This document shows positions 1-8,719 of a stretch of 64,000 nt of DNA, in pieces. Source of the stretch: Rickettsiella endosymbiont of Miltochrista miniata. Its GTDB lineage: Bacteria > Pseudomonadota > Gammaproteobacteria > Diplorickettsiales > Diplorickettsiaceae. Both the position numbers and the translations under genes were made by a program. The DNA is taken from contig NZ_OZ035017.1 in NCBI RefSeq assembly GCF_964031245.1, forward strand, positions 1,457,402 through 1,521,401, written 5' to 3'. The notes under the pieces are model-generated. The model searched no databases. It saw only the letters and a list, made by a program, of their open reading frames with translations, and was not told the DNA's origin. Position 1 is the first letter of the stretch; each line of letters begins with the position of its first letter.

Positions 1-86
<86 letters not shown>

Positions 87-125
87 AAAGGTCGTTAATT
101 ATACAGTATCTTATCATGAAAAAAA

Positions 126-1142
<1,017 letters not shown>

Positions 1143-1212
1143 TTAAATTATTCTATGTTTTGGAGTACTTTAACTTATAAAACCACTTATTCAAAAATAC
1201 TTAATGCTGTAC

Positions 1213-1242
1213 TTGTATTGTTGGATTTGTTTTTGTTAGAAT
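1213..1242 (+). promoter_or_regulatory. Predicted sigma-70 promoter of rplM-rpsI
   Basis: TTGTAT (1213-1218) and TAGAAT (1237-1242) are separated by 18 bp in the hemB-rplM divergent gap. A start point near 1249 would leave a leader of about 53 nt before the rplM ATG at 1302. This is prediction by eye only. Confidence 0.5.
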
Positions 1243-1250
1243 CACCGCCT

Positions 1251-1301
1251 CTACTCACAAGAGTAGTAATCGCATTTAGAGAGCTTCGGAGCTTCCCAGT
1301 T
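1251..1301 (+). promoter_or_regulatory. Structured 5' leader of rplM
   Basis: The leader begins with a perfect 6-bp hairpin (CTACTC, loop ACAA, GAGTAG; 1251-1266). It continues into a GAGCTTCGGAGCTTC element (1282-1296) that can fold around TCGG and overlaps the GGAG ribosome-binding site (1288-1291). L13 is known to control rplM-rpsI translation in E. coli. Whether this leader does the same job is inference. Confidence 0.35.
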
Positions 1302-1739
1302 ATGAAAACATTGATGGCCAAACCCGGCCTTGTTGAACAAAAATGGCTTTTGATTGATGCCTCAGGCAAAACCTTAGGTCACCTAGCAACTAGAATAGCC
1401 CGTATTCTGCGCGGAAAGCATAAGCCAGAATTCACTCCTCATGTTGATACTGGGGATTATATCGTTGTTATTAATGCTGAAAAAGTGACTGTAACCGGCA
1501 CGAAGGCTAAAAATAAACAATATGAGCGCTATACAGGTTATCCTGGCGGGCTAAAATCTATTTCTTTTGAAAAATTGCAAAAAGCTTTTCCTGCTCGAAT
1601 TATTGAAAAAGCTGTTAAGGGCATGCTACCTAAAAATCCTTTGGGTTATGCCATGATAACTAAACTTAAAGTCTATGCTGGTTCTGCACATCCTCATAGC
1701 GCTCAAAATCCTGAACCAACTAGCATTGATAGGTTATAA
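1302..1739 (+). CDS. rplM: 50S ribosomal protein L13
   Basis: The protein is a 145-aa large-subunit ribosomal protein. I chose the start at [15 protein letters not shown], position 1302. It matches the conserved L13 N-terminus (MKTF.AKP), has GGAG about 10 nt upstream, and gives the usual length of about 142 aa. The frame stays open for 64 codons upstream, but that part does not resemble L13. Conserved blocks include [37 protein letters not shown] and [10 protein letters not shown]. The gene is followed 3 nt later by rpsI, the standard pair. Confidence 0.96.
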   Translation: MKTLMAKPGLVEQKWLLIDASGKTLGHLATRIARILRGKHKPEFTPHVDTGDYIVVINAEKVTVTGTKAKNKQYERYTGYPGGLKSISFEKLQKAFPARIIEKAVKGMLPKNPLGYAMITKLKVYAGSAHPHSAQNPEPTSIDRL

Positions 1740-1742
1740 ACT

Positions 1743-2177
1743 ATGGCACTAGAACAGAATTATGGTACAGGTCGCCGTAAAACAGCGACCGCTAGAGTAT
1801 TCCTTAGAAAAGGCACTGGTATTATCCAAGTAAATGGCCGTACTCTAGAAAATTACTTTGGCCGCGAAACTGCTCAAATGGTTGTTAATCAGCCTCTAGA
1901 AGTTGTTGACCAAATGGGCAGATTTGATATCACAGTAACAGTTTCTGGTGGGGGAAGCAGCGGTCAAGCCGGTGCTGTTCGACACGGGATAAGTCGCGCT
2001 TTAATAAATTATGACGAATCGACTACTGTCAATACCGATGATACTGCTGGAAATGATGCTTCATTTCGTCGATTATTGCGCCGCGCGGGCTTAGTTACTC
2101 GAGATGCAAGAAAAGTTGAACGGAAAAAAGTGGGTCGGCATAAAGCGCGTAAAGGAACTCAATATTCAAAACGATAA
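1743..2177 (+). CDS. rpsI: 30S ribosomal protein S9 with a 14-residue insertion
   Basis: Small-subunit protein S9 has a C-terminal tail (ending QYSKR here) that reaches the P-site tRNA. Conserved blocks [37 protein letters not shown] and [14 protein letters not shown] are intact. The protein is 144 aa against 130 in E. coli. The extra 14 residues sit between YDES and [12 protein letters not shown], where [18 protein letters not shown] replaces a 4-residue stretch. The insertion is in frame and polar. The gene follows rplM by 3 nt and is surely co-transcribed. Confidence 0.96.
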   Translation: MALEQNYGTGRRKTATARVFLRKGTGIIQVNGRTLENYFGRETAQMVVNQPLEVVDQMGRFDITVTVSGGGSSGQAGAVRHGISRALINYDESTTVNTDDTAGNDASFRRLLRRAGLVTRDARKVERKKVGRHKARKGTQYSKR

Positions 2178-2235
2178 TCATCATATTATTTATTGAATTA
2201 TTTTAGATTAGTTATATTTTTTAACGACGAAAAAA

Positions 2236-2811
2236 ATGGAAGAAGATCGTCGCCACTTATTGGCTATTATAATAGCCATCATGGCTGGATTTGGTATAGC
2301 CGCTAGCGCTATACCTTTTTTAGCGTCTTTAGAGCCAACTGCCAAAACACTCACACAAGCCTCTGATCCTGTTGAAGTAGATCTAAGTCACCTCGCACCA
2401 GGAGAGTCCATGGTGGTTGCTTGGCAGAATAAGCCTGTTTGGATTATCCGGCGAACCCAAGCAATGCTAGATAATCTTCCCAACATTCATTCCTTATTAC
2501 GCGATCCAGATTCTTTAACGGCACAGCAACCCGATTATGCCCGCAATGAATATCGTTCTCTGAATCCCGAATATTTGATTCTTATTGGTATATGCACTCA
2601 TTTAGGATGCGCTACTCTATTTAAACCCATGATAGGAGAATTAAGTCGTAAATGGCCTGGAGGACTATATTGTCCTTGTCATGGATCTAAGTTTGATCTC
2701 GCTGGACGAGTTATGAAAGGAGTGCCCGCTCCCACTAATCTCAAAATTCCACCTTATCGGTTTACCAATGAACATACCGTAGTGATAGGTGAAAATCCAA
2801 GGTTAGTATAA
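2236..2811 (+). CDS. petA: Ubiquinol-cytochrome c reductase, Rieske iron-sulfur subunit
   Basis: This is the 2Fe-2S subunit of cytochrome bc1, which takes an electron from ubiquinol and passes it to cytochrome c1. The N-terminal segment 8-30 is a hydrophobic twin-arginine-like anchor. The cluster ligands are in CTHLGC (120-125) and CPCHGS (146-151), both complete. At 191 aa it has the normal size for proteobacteria. The petB ATG begins immediately after the stop, so petABC is one operon. No strong Shine-Dalgarno is seen before the ATG at 2236. Confidence 0.95.
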   Translation: MEEDRRHLLAIIIAIMAGFGIAASAIPFLASLEPTAKTLTQASDPVEVDLSHLAPGESMVVAWQNKPVWIIRRTQAMLDNLPNIHSLLRDPDSLTAQQPDYARNEYRSLNPEYLILIGICTHLGCATLFKPMIGELSRKWPGGLYCPCHGSKFDLAGRVMKGVPAPTNLKIPPYRFTNEHTVVIGENPRLV

Positions 2812-4026
2812 ATGCAAAAATCATTATTCAATTGGCTGTCTGAACGTTTGCCAATTAATGAATATATACGCCAACATTTAACAGAATATTATCTACCTAA
2901 AAATCTCAATTTTTGGTATTTCTTTGGCTTTTTAAGTCTTTTCACTTTTTTTTTACAAGTCTTGACCGGAATATGGTTAACCCTATTTTACACCCCTACA
3001 CCTGAAGGGGCATTTAATTCAATTGAAATAATAATGCGAGATGTACCGTACGGATGGTTATTACGATATCTACATTCTAGCGGTGCTTCTGTTTTTTTTA
3101 TTCTAATTTACGCACATATCTTTCGTAGCCTTTTATATGGATCGTATAAAAAACCTAGGGAACTAGTTTGGTTGTTAGGGGTATGCCTTTATATTATTTT
3201 GCTACTAGAGGCATTCCTCGGCTATTTACTCCCCTGGGGACAAACATCCTATTGGGCCAGCCAAATTGGCACTTCCCTGCTAGACTCGATTCCAAAGATT
3301 GGGCCAACACTAACACTTTGGATTCGCGGTAATAACGTCGTATCAGGAGAAACTTTACATCGTTTTTTTGCACTCCATGTGATAGCTGTACCTTTATCCC
3401 TGATGCTTATAATTCGATTACACCTTGTTGCTTTACATAAAGTTGGCAGTAATAATCCCGAGGGAATTTCTGTACCAGAACCCCGCTTACATAATAAAAC
3501 TCCTTTTAAAGTCCCTCTTCACCCTTATTATACGATCAAAGAATTACTCGCTTTATTAATTTTTTTGTTTATTTTTTCCATCATCGTATTTTTTTTTCCA
3601 GAAATGCATGGGTATTTCCTTGAAATAAACAATTTCATACCAGCAGACCCTCTACTAACTCCTAGCCATATTCAACCACTATGGTATTTAGCGCCTTTTT
3701 ATAGCGTATTATGTGTTGTCCCTAATAAGTTATTGGGTATTTTAGTTATGGCGGGGGTTCTTTTCATACTATTTTTGTTGCCCTGGCTAGACCGCAATCC
3801 AGTTCGATCAATGCGCTACCGAGGAAATTTTTCTCGCTTCGCTTTAGCAGTTTTTACATTAAGTTTTGGCTTACTTAGTTATATCAGTACGACCATACTT
3901 ACACCCAATAAGATACTGTTCGTACAAATTTTATTACTAATCTATTTTCTTTTTTTTCTCCTCATGCCCTTCTATACAAAATACGAAAAAAACAAACCCC
4001 TACCACAATGCATATGTGGAAAATAA
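2812..4026 (+). CDS. petB: Cytochrome b subunit of the bc1 complex
   Basis: This integral membrane quinol-oxidising subunit has 404 aa and about eight transmembrane helices. The haem-ligand histidines are H88/H102 in helix B and H189/H204 in helix D, the latter with 14 residues between them. The GNNVVSGETLHRFFALH region is well conserved. The Qo-site motif usually written PEWY reads PLWY here (289-292), so the conserved acidic residue is missing. The end overlaps petC by 19 nt, which suggests translational coupling. Confidence 0.95.
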   Translation: MQKSLFNWLSERLPINEYIRQHLTEYYLPKNLNFWYFFGFLSLFTFFLQVLTGIWLTLFYTPTPEGAFNSIEIIMRDVPYGWLLRYLHSSGASVFFILIYAHIFRSLLYGSYKKPRELVWLLGVCLYIILLLEAFLGYLLPWGQTSYWASQIGTSLLDSIPKIGPTLTLWIRGNNVVSGETLHRFFALHVIAVPLSLMLIIRLHLVALHKVGSNNPEGISVPEPRLHNKTPFKVPLHPYYTIKELLALLIFLFIFSIIVFFFPEMHGYFLEINNFIPADPLLTPSHIQPLWYLAPFYSVLCVVPNKLLGILVMAGVLFILFLLPWLDRNPVRSMRYRGNFSRFALAVFTLSFGLLSYISTTILTPNKILFVQILLLIYFLFFLLMPFYTKYEKNKPLPQCICGK

Positions 4027-4778
4027 GTGCATTTTTCCTATTTATCTTGATATTTTGGTTTACGCTAGCAAATCCTTTTGAAAATAAGCTAGCAAAGTTC
4101 TCATCATCTGATATGGCCTCCTTGCAACGCGGAGCAAAATATTTTATGAATTACTGCTCAGGGTGTCATTCGCTACAATATATGAGTTATAATCGACTTG
4201 GAATCGATCTGCAAATTGCCGATAAATTCAATTCATCCACCCAACAACAACGACTGAAAGATAATCTTGTTTTTACTCAAGCTAAAACTAGCGATACAAT
4301 AAAATCAAATTTACAAAAAAAAGAGGGGTCCATATGGTTTGGAAAGCCTCCACCAGACCTTTCTTTGAGTATTCGGGCAAGAAATGCTGATTGGGTGTAT
4401 AATTACTTACTTAGCTTTTATTTGGATGATACGAGGCCTTTTGGAGTTAACAATAGTTTCATTAAAAACACCGCAATGCCGGATCCATTAGCGATAATAC
4501 GTATGGATACCCCTATTTATCATAATTTAAAGAATACTAACGATCGGATATCCCTAAAAATTAGTAATCGTGCAATTTACTCTTCTAATAAAGGCGGATC
4601 AAAAATCCCTACCTTAGAAGAAGTAGTCATTGATTTAGTTAATTTTTTAGCTTATGTAGCCGACCCTACAAAAAATAACCGTCAATCATTGGGAAAAAAA
4701 GTATGCGGATTCTTGTTGGTATTAACTTATTTTGTTTATATTTTAAAAAAGCAAATTTGGGGAAATATAAAAAAATAA
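4008..4778 (+). CDS. petC: Cytochrome c1 of the bc1 complex
   Basis: Cytochrome c1 carries a covalent c-type haem and passes electrons to soluble cytochrome c. A signal/anchor helix covers residues 5-22. The haem site is CSGCH (50-54) followed by SLQYMSYNRLG. A methionine in AMPDPLA is a candidate axial ligand. A C-terminal membrane anchor is visible near FLLVLTYFVYILKK, followed by a positive tail. The 256-aa length is usual. The gene begins inside petB and is the last of petABC; sspA follows after 58 nt. Confidence 0.93.
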   Translation: MHMWKISAFFLFILIFWFTLANPFENKLAKFSSSDMASLQRGAKYFMNYCSGCHSLQYMSYNRLGIDLQIADKFNSSTQQQRLKDNLVFTQAKTSDTIKSNLQKKEGSIWFGKPPPDLSLSIRARNADWVYNYLLSFYLDDTRPFGVNNSFIKNTAMPDPLAIIRMDTPIYHNLKNTNDRISLKISNRAIYSSNKGGSKIPTLEEVVIDLVNFLAYVADPTKNNRQSLGKKVCGFLLVLTYFVYILKKQIWGNIKK

Positions 4779-4781
4779 ACT

Positions 4782-4810
4782 ATTTTCATAAATCATGAAA
4801 AATGTTTTAA
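4782..4810 (+). terminator. Weak hairpin with T-rich tail between petC and sspA
   Basis: ATTTTCAT and ATGAAAAAT form an AU-only stem around a short loop, followed by GTTTTAAATT. The stem has little GC, so this is a poor terminator at best. Confidence 0.2.
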
Positions 4811-4836
4811 ATTAATTAATATGGAGAACCTTTTAT

Positions 4837-5487
4837 ATGGCACAACCTGCCGGTAAACGTTCAACGATGAGTTTATATGCAAATATCAATGACCCCTATA
4901 GCCATAGGGTACGTATTGTTTTGGCAGAAAAAGGAATTAGTGCAGAGATTATAGAAGTATCACCTACAGATTTACCTGAAGGATTGTTACAACACAACCC
5001 CTATGGCACTGTTCCTACTATTATTGATCGAGATCTCGTCCTTTACGAAACAAATATTATTACCGAATATTTAGATGAGCGCTTTCCTCATCCTCCTTTG
5101 TTACCGGTTTATCCGGTAGCTCGCGCTAAAAGTAGACAGATGATCTATAGAATTGAACGGGATTGGTACCCTTTACTACAACAGATTGAAAACGGACTAA
5201 ATAATGCTAAAGTAACCAAGCCAACAGAATCTATGCATGCCGCTCAAAAAAAATTGGAAGGTAGTTTGGCTAGTCTGGCTCCTATATTTGCTGGCAAGTC
5301 ATTTTTCTTGAGTGACGAATTTACTTTGGTAGACTGTTGCATGGCACCGTTATTATGGCGTTTACACCGTTTAGATATTAAACTAGCACCTATGCCAAAT
5401 GCTATCAAAGAATACGAAGAGCGCTTGTTTAAACGCCCCTCATTTAAAACTACTTTAAATGAGGTCGAGTTTGGAGTAAAAATTTAA
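4837..5487 (+). CDS. sspA: Stringent starvation protein A
   Basis: SspA is a glutathione-S-transferase-fold protein that binds RNA polymerase and affects transcription during starvation. The 216-aa sequence starts MAQPAGKRSTMSLYANINDPYSHRVRI and so matches the family start. The thioredoxin-like N-terminal half carries NPYGTVPTI and YETNIITEYLDERFPHPPL; the C-terminal half is the helical GST domain. SspA has no enzymatic GST activity in characterised members. GGAG lies upstream of the ATG. sspB follows one base after the stop, the usual operon, and petABC lies upstream as in many gammaproteobacteria. Confidence 0.95.
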   Translation: MAQPAGKRSTMSLYANINDPYSHRVRIVLAEKGISAEIIEVSPTDLPEGLLQHNPYGTVPTIIDRDLVLYETNIITEYLDERFPHPPLLPVYPVARAKSRQMIYRIERDWYPLLQQIENGLNNAKVTKPTESMHAAQKKLEGSLASLAPIFAGKSFFLSDEFTLVDCCMAPLLWRLHRLDIKLAPMPNAIKEYEERLFKRPSFKTTLNEVEFGVKI

Positions 5488-5488
5488 A

Positions 5489-5878
5489 ATGATGACCTCA
5501 AATCGTTCCTATTTATTACGTGCGTTTTATGATTGGATTATCGACAATCAATTAACACCCTATATTCTTCTAGATACTGAATTGCCGCATGTAGAAGTAC
5601 CAAAACAATGTATAAAAGATGGTAAAATTACTTTAAATATATCCAATGATGCCATATTAAATTTAAAAATAGATACTCAGGCAATACAATTTGAGGCAAG
5701 TTTTAATGGTCAATCGATGCTTATTTACGCGCCGATCCAAGCGGTATTAGCCATCTATACACGGGAAAATGGTCAAGGAATGGTATTTACAGAAGAAGAA
5801 AGCGGTGACGAGGGTGGAAATCCTACTCCACCTCGGGTTAGACCAGGAACAAAACCCAAACTTTCTATTGTTAAATAG
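5489..5878 (+). CDS. sspB: ClpXP protease specificity-enhancing factor
   Basis: SspB binds the ssrA tag added by trans-translation and tethers the substrate to ClpX. This 129-aa protein has the substrate-binding fold (SYLLRAFYDWIIDNQLTPYILLDT at the N-terminus). It has a disordered, acidic linker (EEESGDEGGNPTPP). The C-terminal tail, RPGTKPKLSIVK, corresponds to the ClpX-docking peptide. The partner RNA, tmRNA, is in this window at 41.4-41.8 kb. The gene sits one base after sspA and one base before rimB. Confidence 0.94.
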   Translation: MMTSNRSYLLRAFYDWIIDNQLTPYILLDTELPHVEVPKQCIKDGKITLNISNDAILNLKIDTQAIQFEASFNGQSMLIYAPIQAVLAIYTRENGQGMVFTEEESGDEGGNPTPPRVRPGTKPKLSIVK

Positions 5879-5879
5879 A

Positions 5880-6329
5880 ATGTCATCCTCAATCATAATT
5901 GGATGGAGAGAATTCGTATCTCTACCTGAATTGGGTATTCCTCGTTTGAAAACCAAAGTAGATACCGGCGCACGAACCTCAGCTTTACATGCTTGTTGTG
6001 TAGAAATTATTGAAAAAACTCCCCATCAAAAGCAAGTAGGTTTTATCATACACCCTCAACCCAAACGCTTCCCTGAAAAATCTATTAAATGCATTGCCGA
6101 CTTAATTGACATACGTGAAATTACTGACTCTGGTGGTCACAAGGAAAGTCGATGTGTTATTCAAACCTCCATCGTTCTCGGCACCCAATGCTGGCCAATC
6201 GAAATTACTTTGACTAGCCGAGATAATATGCGTTTTAGAATGCTATTAGGCCGAACTGCTTTAAAACAACGTTTTCTCGTTGATCCAACACATTCTTATT
6301 TATACAGTAAAAAAACTATAATCCCATGA
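5880..6329 (+). CDS. rimB: RimB-like retropepsin-fold protein (putative ATP-dependent zinc protease family)
   Basis: The 149-aa protein belongs to the family of small aspartyl-protease-fold proteins often encoded beside rimK. The key motif [11 protein letters not shown] is near residue 25. A second conserved patch is [10 protein letters not shown] near the C-terminus, resembling the psi-loop of retropepsins. I chose ATG 5880, directly after the sspB stop, because the family starts near [15 protein letters not shown]. Its stop overlaps the rimK start in an ATGA. In Pseudomonas a homologous protein acts on RimK-added glutamates; the same role here is inference. Confidence 0.85.
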   Translation: MSSSIIIGWREFVSLPELGIPRLKTKVDTGARTSALHACCVEIIEKTPHQKQVGFIIHPQPKRFPEKSIKCIADLIDIREITDSGGHKESRCVIQTSIVLGTQCWPIEITLTSRDNMRFRMLLGRTALKQRFLVDPTHSYLYSKKTIIP

Positions 6330-7207
6330 AAATTGCAATTTTGTCTCGTCGTCCAAAACTCTACTCTACGCGCCGTTTAGAAGAAGAAGCTAAGAAAAGA
6401 GGACATCAGGTTAAAATTATAGATACGTTGCGATGTTATATGAACATCACAACACAAAACCCATATATACACTACAAAGGAAAAATTCTTGATAAATTCG
6501 ATGCAATTATTCCAAGAATTGGAGCTTCGATCACCTTTTATGGCGCCGCATTGGTCAGACAATTTGAAATGATGGGTATATTTGTTGCTAATAACTCAAT
6601 TTCTATTACCAGAGCTCAAGATAAACTCCGTTCTCTACAAATTTTATCTCGAAAAGGAGTGGGTTTACCTATTACCGGATTTGCTTATTCTCCTGATGAC
6701 ATTCAAGATCTAATTAGCATGGTGGGTGGCCCACCTTTAGTCATCAAAATTTTAGAAGGCACACAAGGTATTGGGGTAGTATTAGCAGAGACTCAGCAGG
6801 CGGCGATTAGTGTTATTGAGGCTTTTTTAGATTTACAAGCCCATATTATGGTTCAAGAATACATCAAAGAAGCTAAAGCTGCGGATATTCGTTGCTTCGT
6901 AGTCAATGGCAAAGTCATTGCTGCTATGGAACGACAAGCAAAACTAGGGGAGTTTCGCTCTAATATCCATCGTGGAGGGACCGTCCGACTTGCTAAATTA
7001 ACCGCCGAAGAACGGGCAACGGCGGTTCGAGCTGCTAAAGTTATTGGTCTAAATATTGCTGGAGTTGACTTATTACGCTCCAATAGAGGCCCTTTGGTAA
7101 TGGAAGTGAATTCGTCTCCTGGATTAGAGGGAATAGAAAAAGCCACACAAAAAAATGTTGCTGAAATCATTATTAAATCTATCGAGAAAAGATCCAATAA
7201 GCATTAA
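6326..7207 (+). CDS. rimK: ATP-grasp alpha-L-glutamate ligase RimK
   Basis: RimK adds glutamate residues to the C-terminus of ribosomal protein S6. The 293-aa sequence begins [22 protein letters not shown], the conserved family start. ATP-grasp features include [38 protein letters not shown] and the metal-binding [14 protein letters not shown]. It is translationally coupled to rimB through ATGA. The sspAB-rimBK run suggests a post-translational control and proteolysis cluster. S6 itself is not in this window. Confidence 0.95.
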   Translation: MKIAILSRRPKLYSTRRLEEEAKKRGHQVKIIDTLRCYMNITTQNPYIHYKGKILDKFDAIIPRIGASITFYGAALVRQFEMMGIFVANNSISITRAQDKLRSLQILSRKGVGLPITGFAYSPDDIQDLISMVGGPPLVIKILEGTQGIGVVLAETQQAAISVIEAFLDLQAHIMVQEYIKEAKAADIRCFVVNGKVIAAMERQAKLGEFRSNIHRGGTVRLAKLTAEERATAVRAAKVIGLNIAGVDLLRSNRGPLVMEVNSSPGLEGIEKATQKNVAEIIIKSIEKRSNKH

Positions 7208-7228
7208 TCATTAATGCGAAGAGCATAG

Positions 7229-7257
7229 TTGACTCTAGAATGTTGTCATCGTATAAA
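7229..7257 (+). promoter_or_regulatory. Strong sigma-70 promoter placing the rarA start codon at +1
   Basis: TTGACT (7229-7234) and TATAAA (7252-7257) are spaced 17 bp apart, each matching the consensus at five of six positions. Seven bases after the -10 box comes the rarA ATG at 7265. The predicted start point therefore coincides with the start codon, and no Shine-Dalgarno is present. Confidence 0.7.
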
Positions 7258-7264
7258 TTAAAGT

Positions 7265-8563
7265 ATGACAACCAATGCATATCCTTTTTCACCCTTGGCA
7301 ACGCGCTTACGCCCTCAGCATATAGATGAGTTTTTTGGCCAAACTCACTTATTGGGGCCCCGAAAAACTTTGCGCCTAGCCATATTAAACGGCCAATTAC
7401 ATTCGATGATCCTGTGGGGACCTCCTGGAACAGGGAAAACAACTTTAGCTTCTTTAATAGCAAATCATATTCAAGCCAGATTTGTATCTTTATCCGCATT
7501 ACAATCCGGGGTTAAAGAAATAAGAAAACTTGCTGAGGATACGAAAGCTCAACTCGATCCGAAATCACTCAAAAAGACTATCTGTTTTATAGATGAAATT
7601 CATCGCTTCAATAAATCTCAACAAGATTCACTTTTACCTTTTGTTGAATCCGGACTCTTCATATTAATTGGCGCTACGACAGAAAACCCCTCTTTTGAAA
7701 TAAATAACGCCTTACTCTCACGAACTCGAGTATATGTACTAAAAAAATTAAATACAGAAGAAATTATTCAGATCATTGATCGCGCTTTAAGTAATGTTGA
7801 AAATGGATTAGGTGAAAGAAATTTAAGGATGGAAACTTCTGTAAAAAAGCAATTAGCACAAATTGCTGATGGGGATGCACGTCAGGTTTTAAATCTTCTG
7901 GAAATTGCAGCAGACTTATCAGAAAATAACCTTATAGACGAGAATATCTTAAAGGTAGTTACTCAAACCAATCTACGTCGTTTTGATAAAGGTGGCGAGA
8001 TTTTTCATGATCAAATTTCTGCTTTACATAAGTCGGTGCGCGGATCGGATCCTGATGCTGCACTATACTGGCTTGCACGTATGCTCGATGGTGGCTGCGA
8101 TCCTTTATATATTGCTCGGCGTATACTCCGTATGGCAAGCGAAGATATCGGCAACGCTGATCCACGGGGTTTACAACTAGCCTTAGGAGCATGGGAAGTA
8201 CAAGAACGTTTAGGTAGCCCTGAAGGAGAACTTGCTTTAGCTCAGGCCATAGTTTATTTGTCCTGTACTGCAAAAAGTAATGCCGTTTATACCGCATTTA
8301 ATGCGGCTATGAAAGATGCTCAAGAAAAAGGTACGTTAGAAGTCCCCCTACATTTGCGTAATGCCCCAACCCAATTAATGCGTAAATTAGATTATGGAAA
8401 AAACTATCGTTACGCCCATGATGAACCTAACGCTTATGCCGATGGAGAACACTACTTTCCTGAAGAATTAAAGGATCGGCAATATTATTTTCCTGTTCCT
8501 CGCGGTTTGGAACTTAAAATTGCAGAAAAACTTGCATGTTTAAAAAAATCAGAAAAAATATAA
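7265..8563 (+). CDS. rarA: Replication-associated recombination protein A (AAA+ ATPase)
   Basis: RarA/MgsA is a clamp-loader-like AAA+ protein that acts at stalled replication forks and contacts SSB. The 432-aa protein has a Walker A motif GPPGTGKTT, Walker B FIDEIHRF (DEIH), sensor 1 [10 protein letters not shown] and arginine finger LLSRTRVY. The C-terminal MgsA oligomerisation domain follows ([17 protein letters not shown]). The start at 7265 is the only ATG consistent with the family's N-terminus. It sits at the predicted transcription start, so the mRNA may be leaderless. Confidence 0.95.
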   Translation: MTTNAYPFSPLATRLRPQHIDEFFGQTHLLGPRKTLRLAILNGQLHSMILWGPPGTGKTTLASLIANHIQARFVSLSALQSGVKEIRKLAEDTKAQLDPKSLKKTICFIDEIHRFNKSQQDSLLPFVESGLFILIGATTENPSFEINNALLSRTRVYVLKKLNTEEIIQIIDRALSNVENGLGERNLRMETSVKKQLAQIADGDARQVLNLLEIAADLSENNLIDENILKVVTQTNLRRFDKGGEIFHDQISALHKSVRGSDPDAALYWLARMLDGGCDPLYIARRILRMASEDIGNADPRGLQLALGAWEVQERLGSPEGELALAQAIVYLSCTAKSNAVYTAFNAAMKDAQEKGTLEVPLHLRNAPTQLMRKLDYGKNYRYAHDEPNAYADGEHYFPEELKDRQYYFPVPRGLELKIAEKLACLKKSEKI

Positions 8564-8594
8564 AAAATATTTTTAATTTATGATTAGACCCATT

Positions 8595-8719
8595 GCATAA
8601 CCCAGTGATGGGCTTGAGTTCGAGGCAAACGATAGTCGAGGACCGGAGTTTACATGAGCTAATGAGGACCGTAGACTAACATTTAACACAGAAATCAAGT
8701 CTATCACGCAGGGTTATGC
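8595..8719. repeat. 125-bp palindromic repeat-like element
   Basis: The ends are perfect inverted repeats: GCATAACCC (8595-8603) and GGGTTATGC (8711-8719). The element as a whole folds on itself as an imperfect hairpin; for example GTGATGGGCTTGAGTT at the left matches the complement of the right arm. Inside, GAGGACCG occurs twice (at about 8638 and 8665) around TTTACATGAGCTAAT. The right end overlaps the last codons and stop codon of the aas gene. The layout suggests a non-autonomous mobile repeat. No second copy was found in this window. Confidence 0.6.

Noticed and set aside
4008..4026. petB-petC overlap as a frameshift or fusion
   Set aside because: Both proteins have complete, family-like ends; a short overlap is common in coupled genes.
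6853..7197. 114-codon minus-strand frame inside rimK
   Set aside because: Antisense shadow of a conserved gene, no independent support.
7959..8297. 112-codon minus-strand frame inside rarA
   Set aside because: It lies wholly within a well-conserved AAA+ gene; composition follows the opposite strand, and no Shine-Dalgarno or family similarity is seen.
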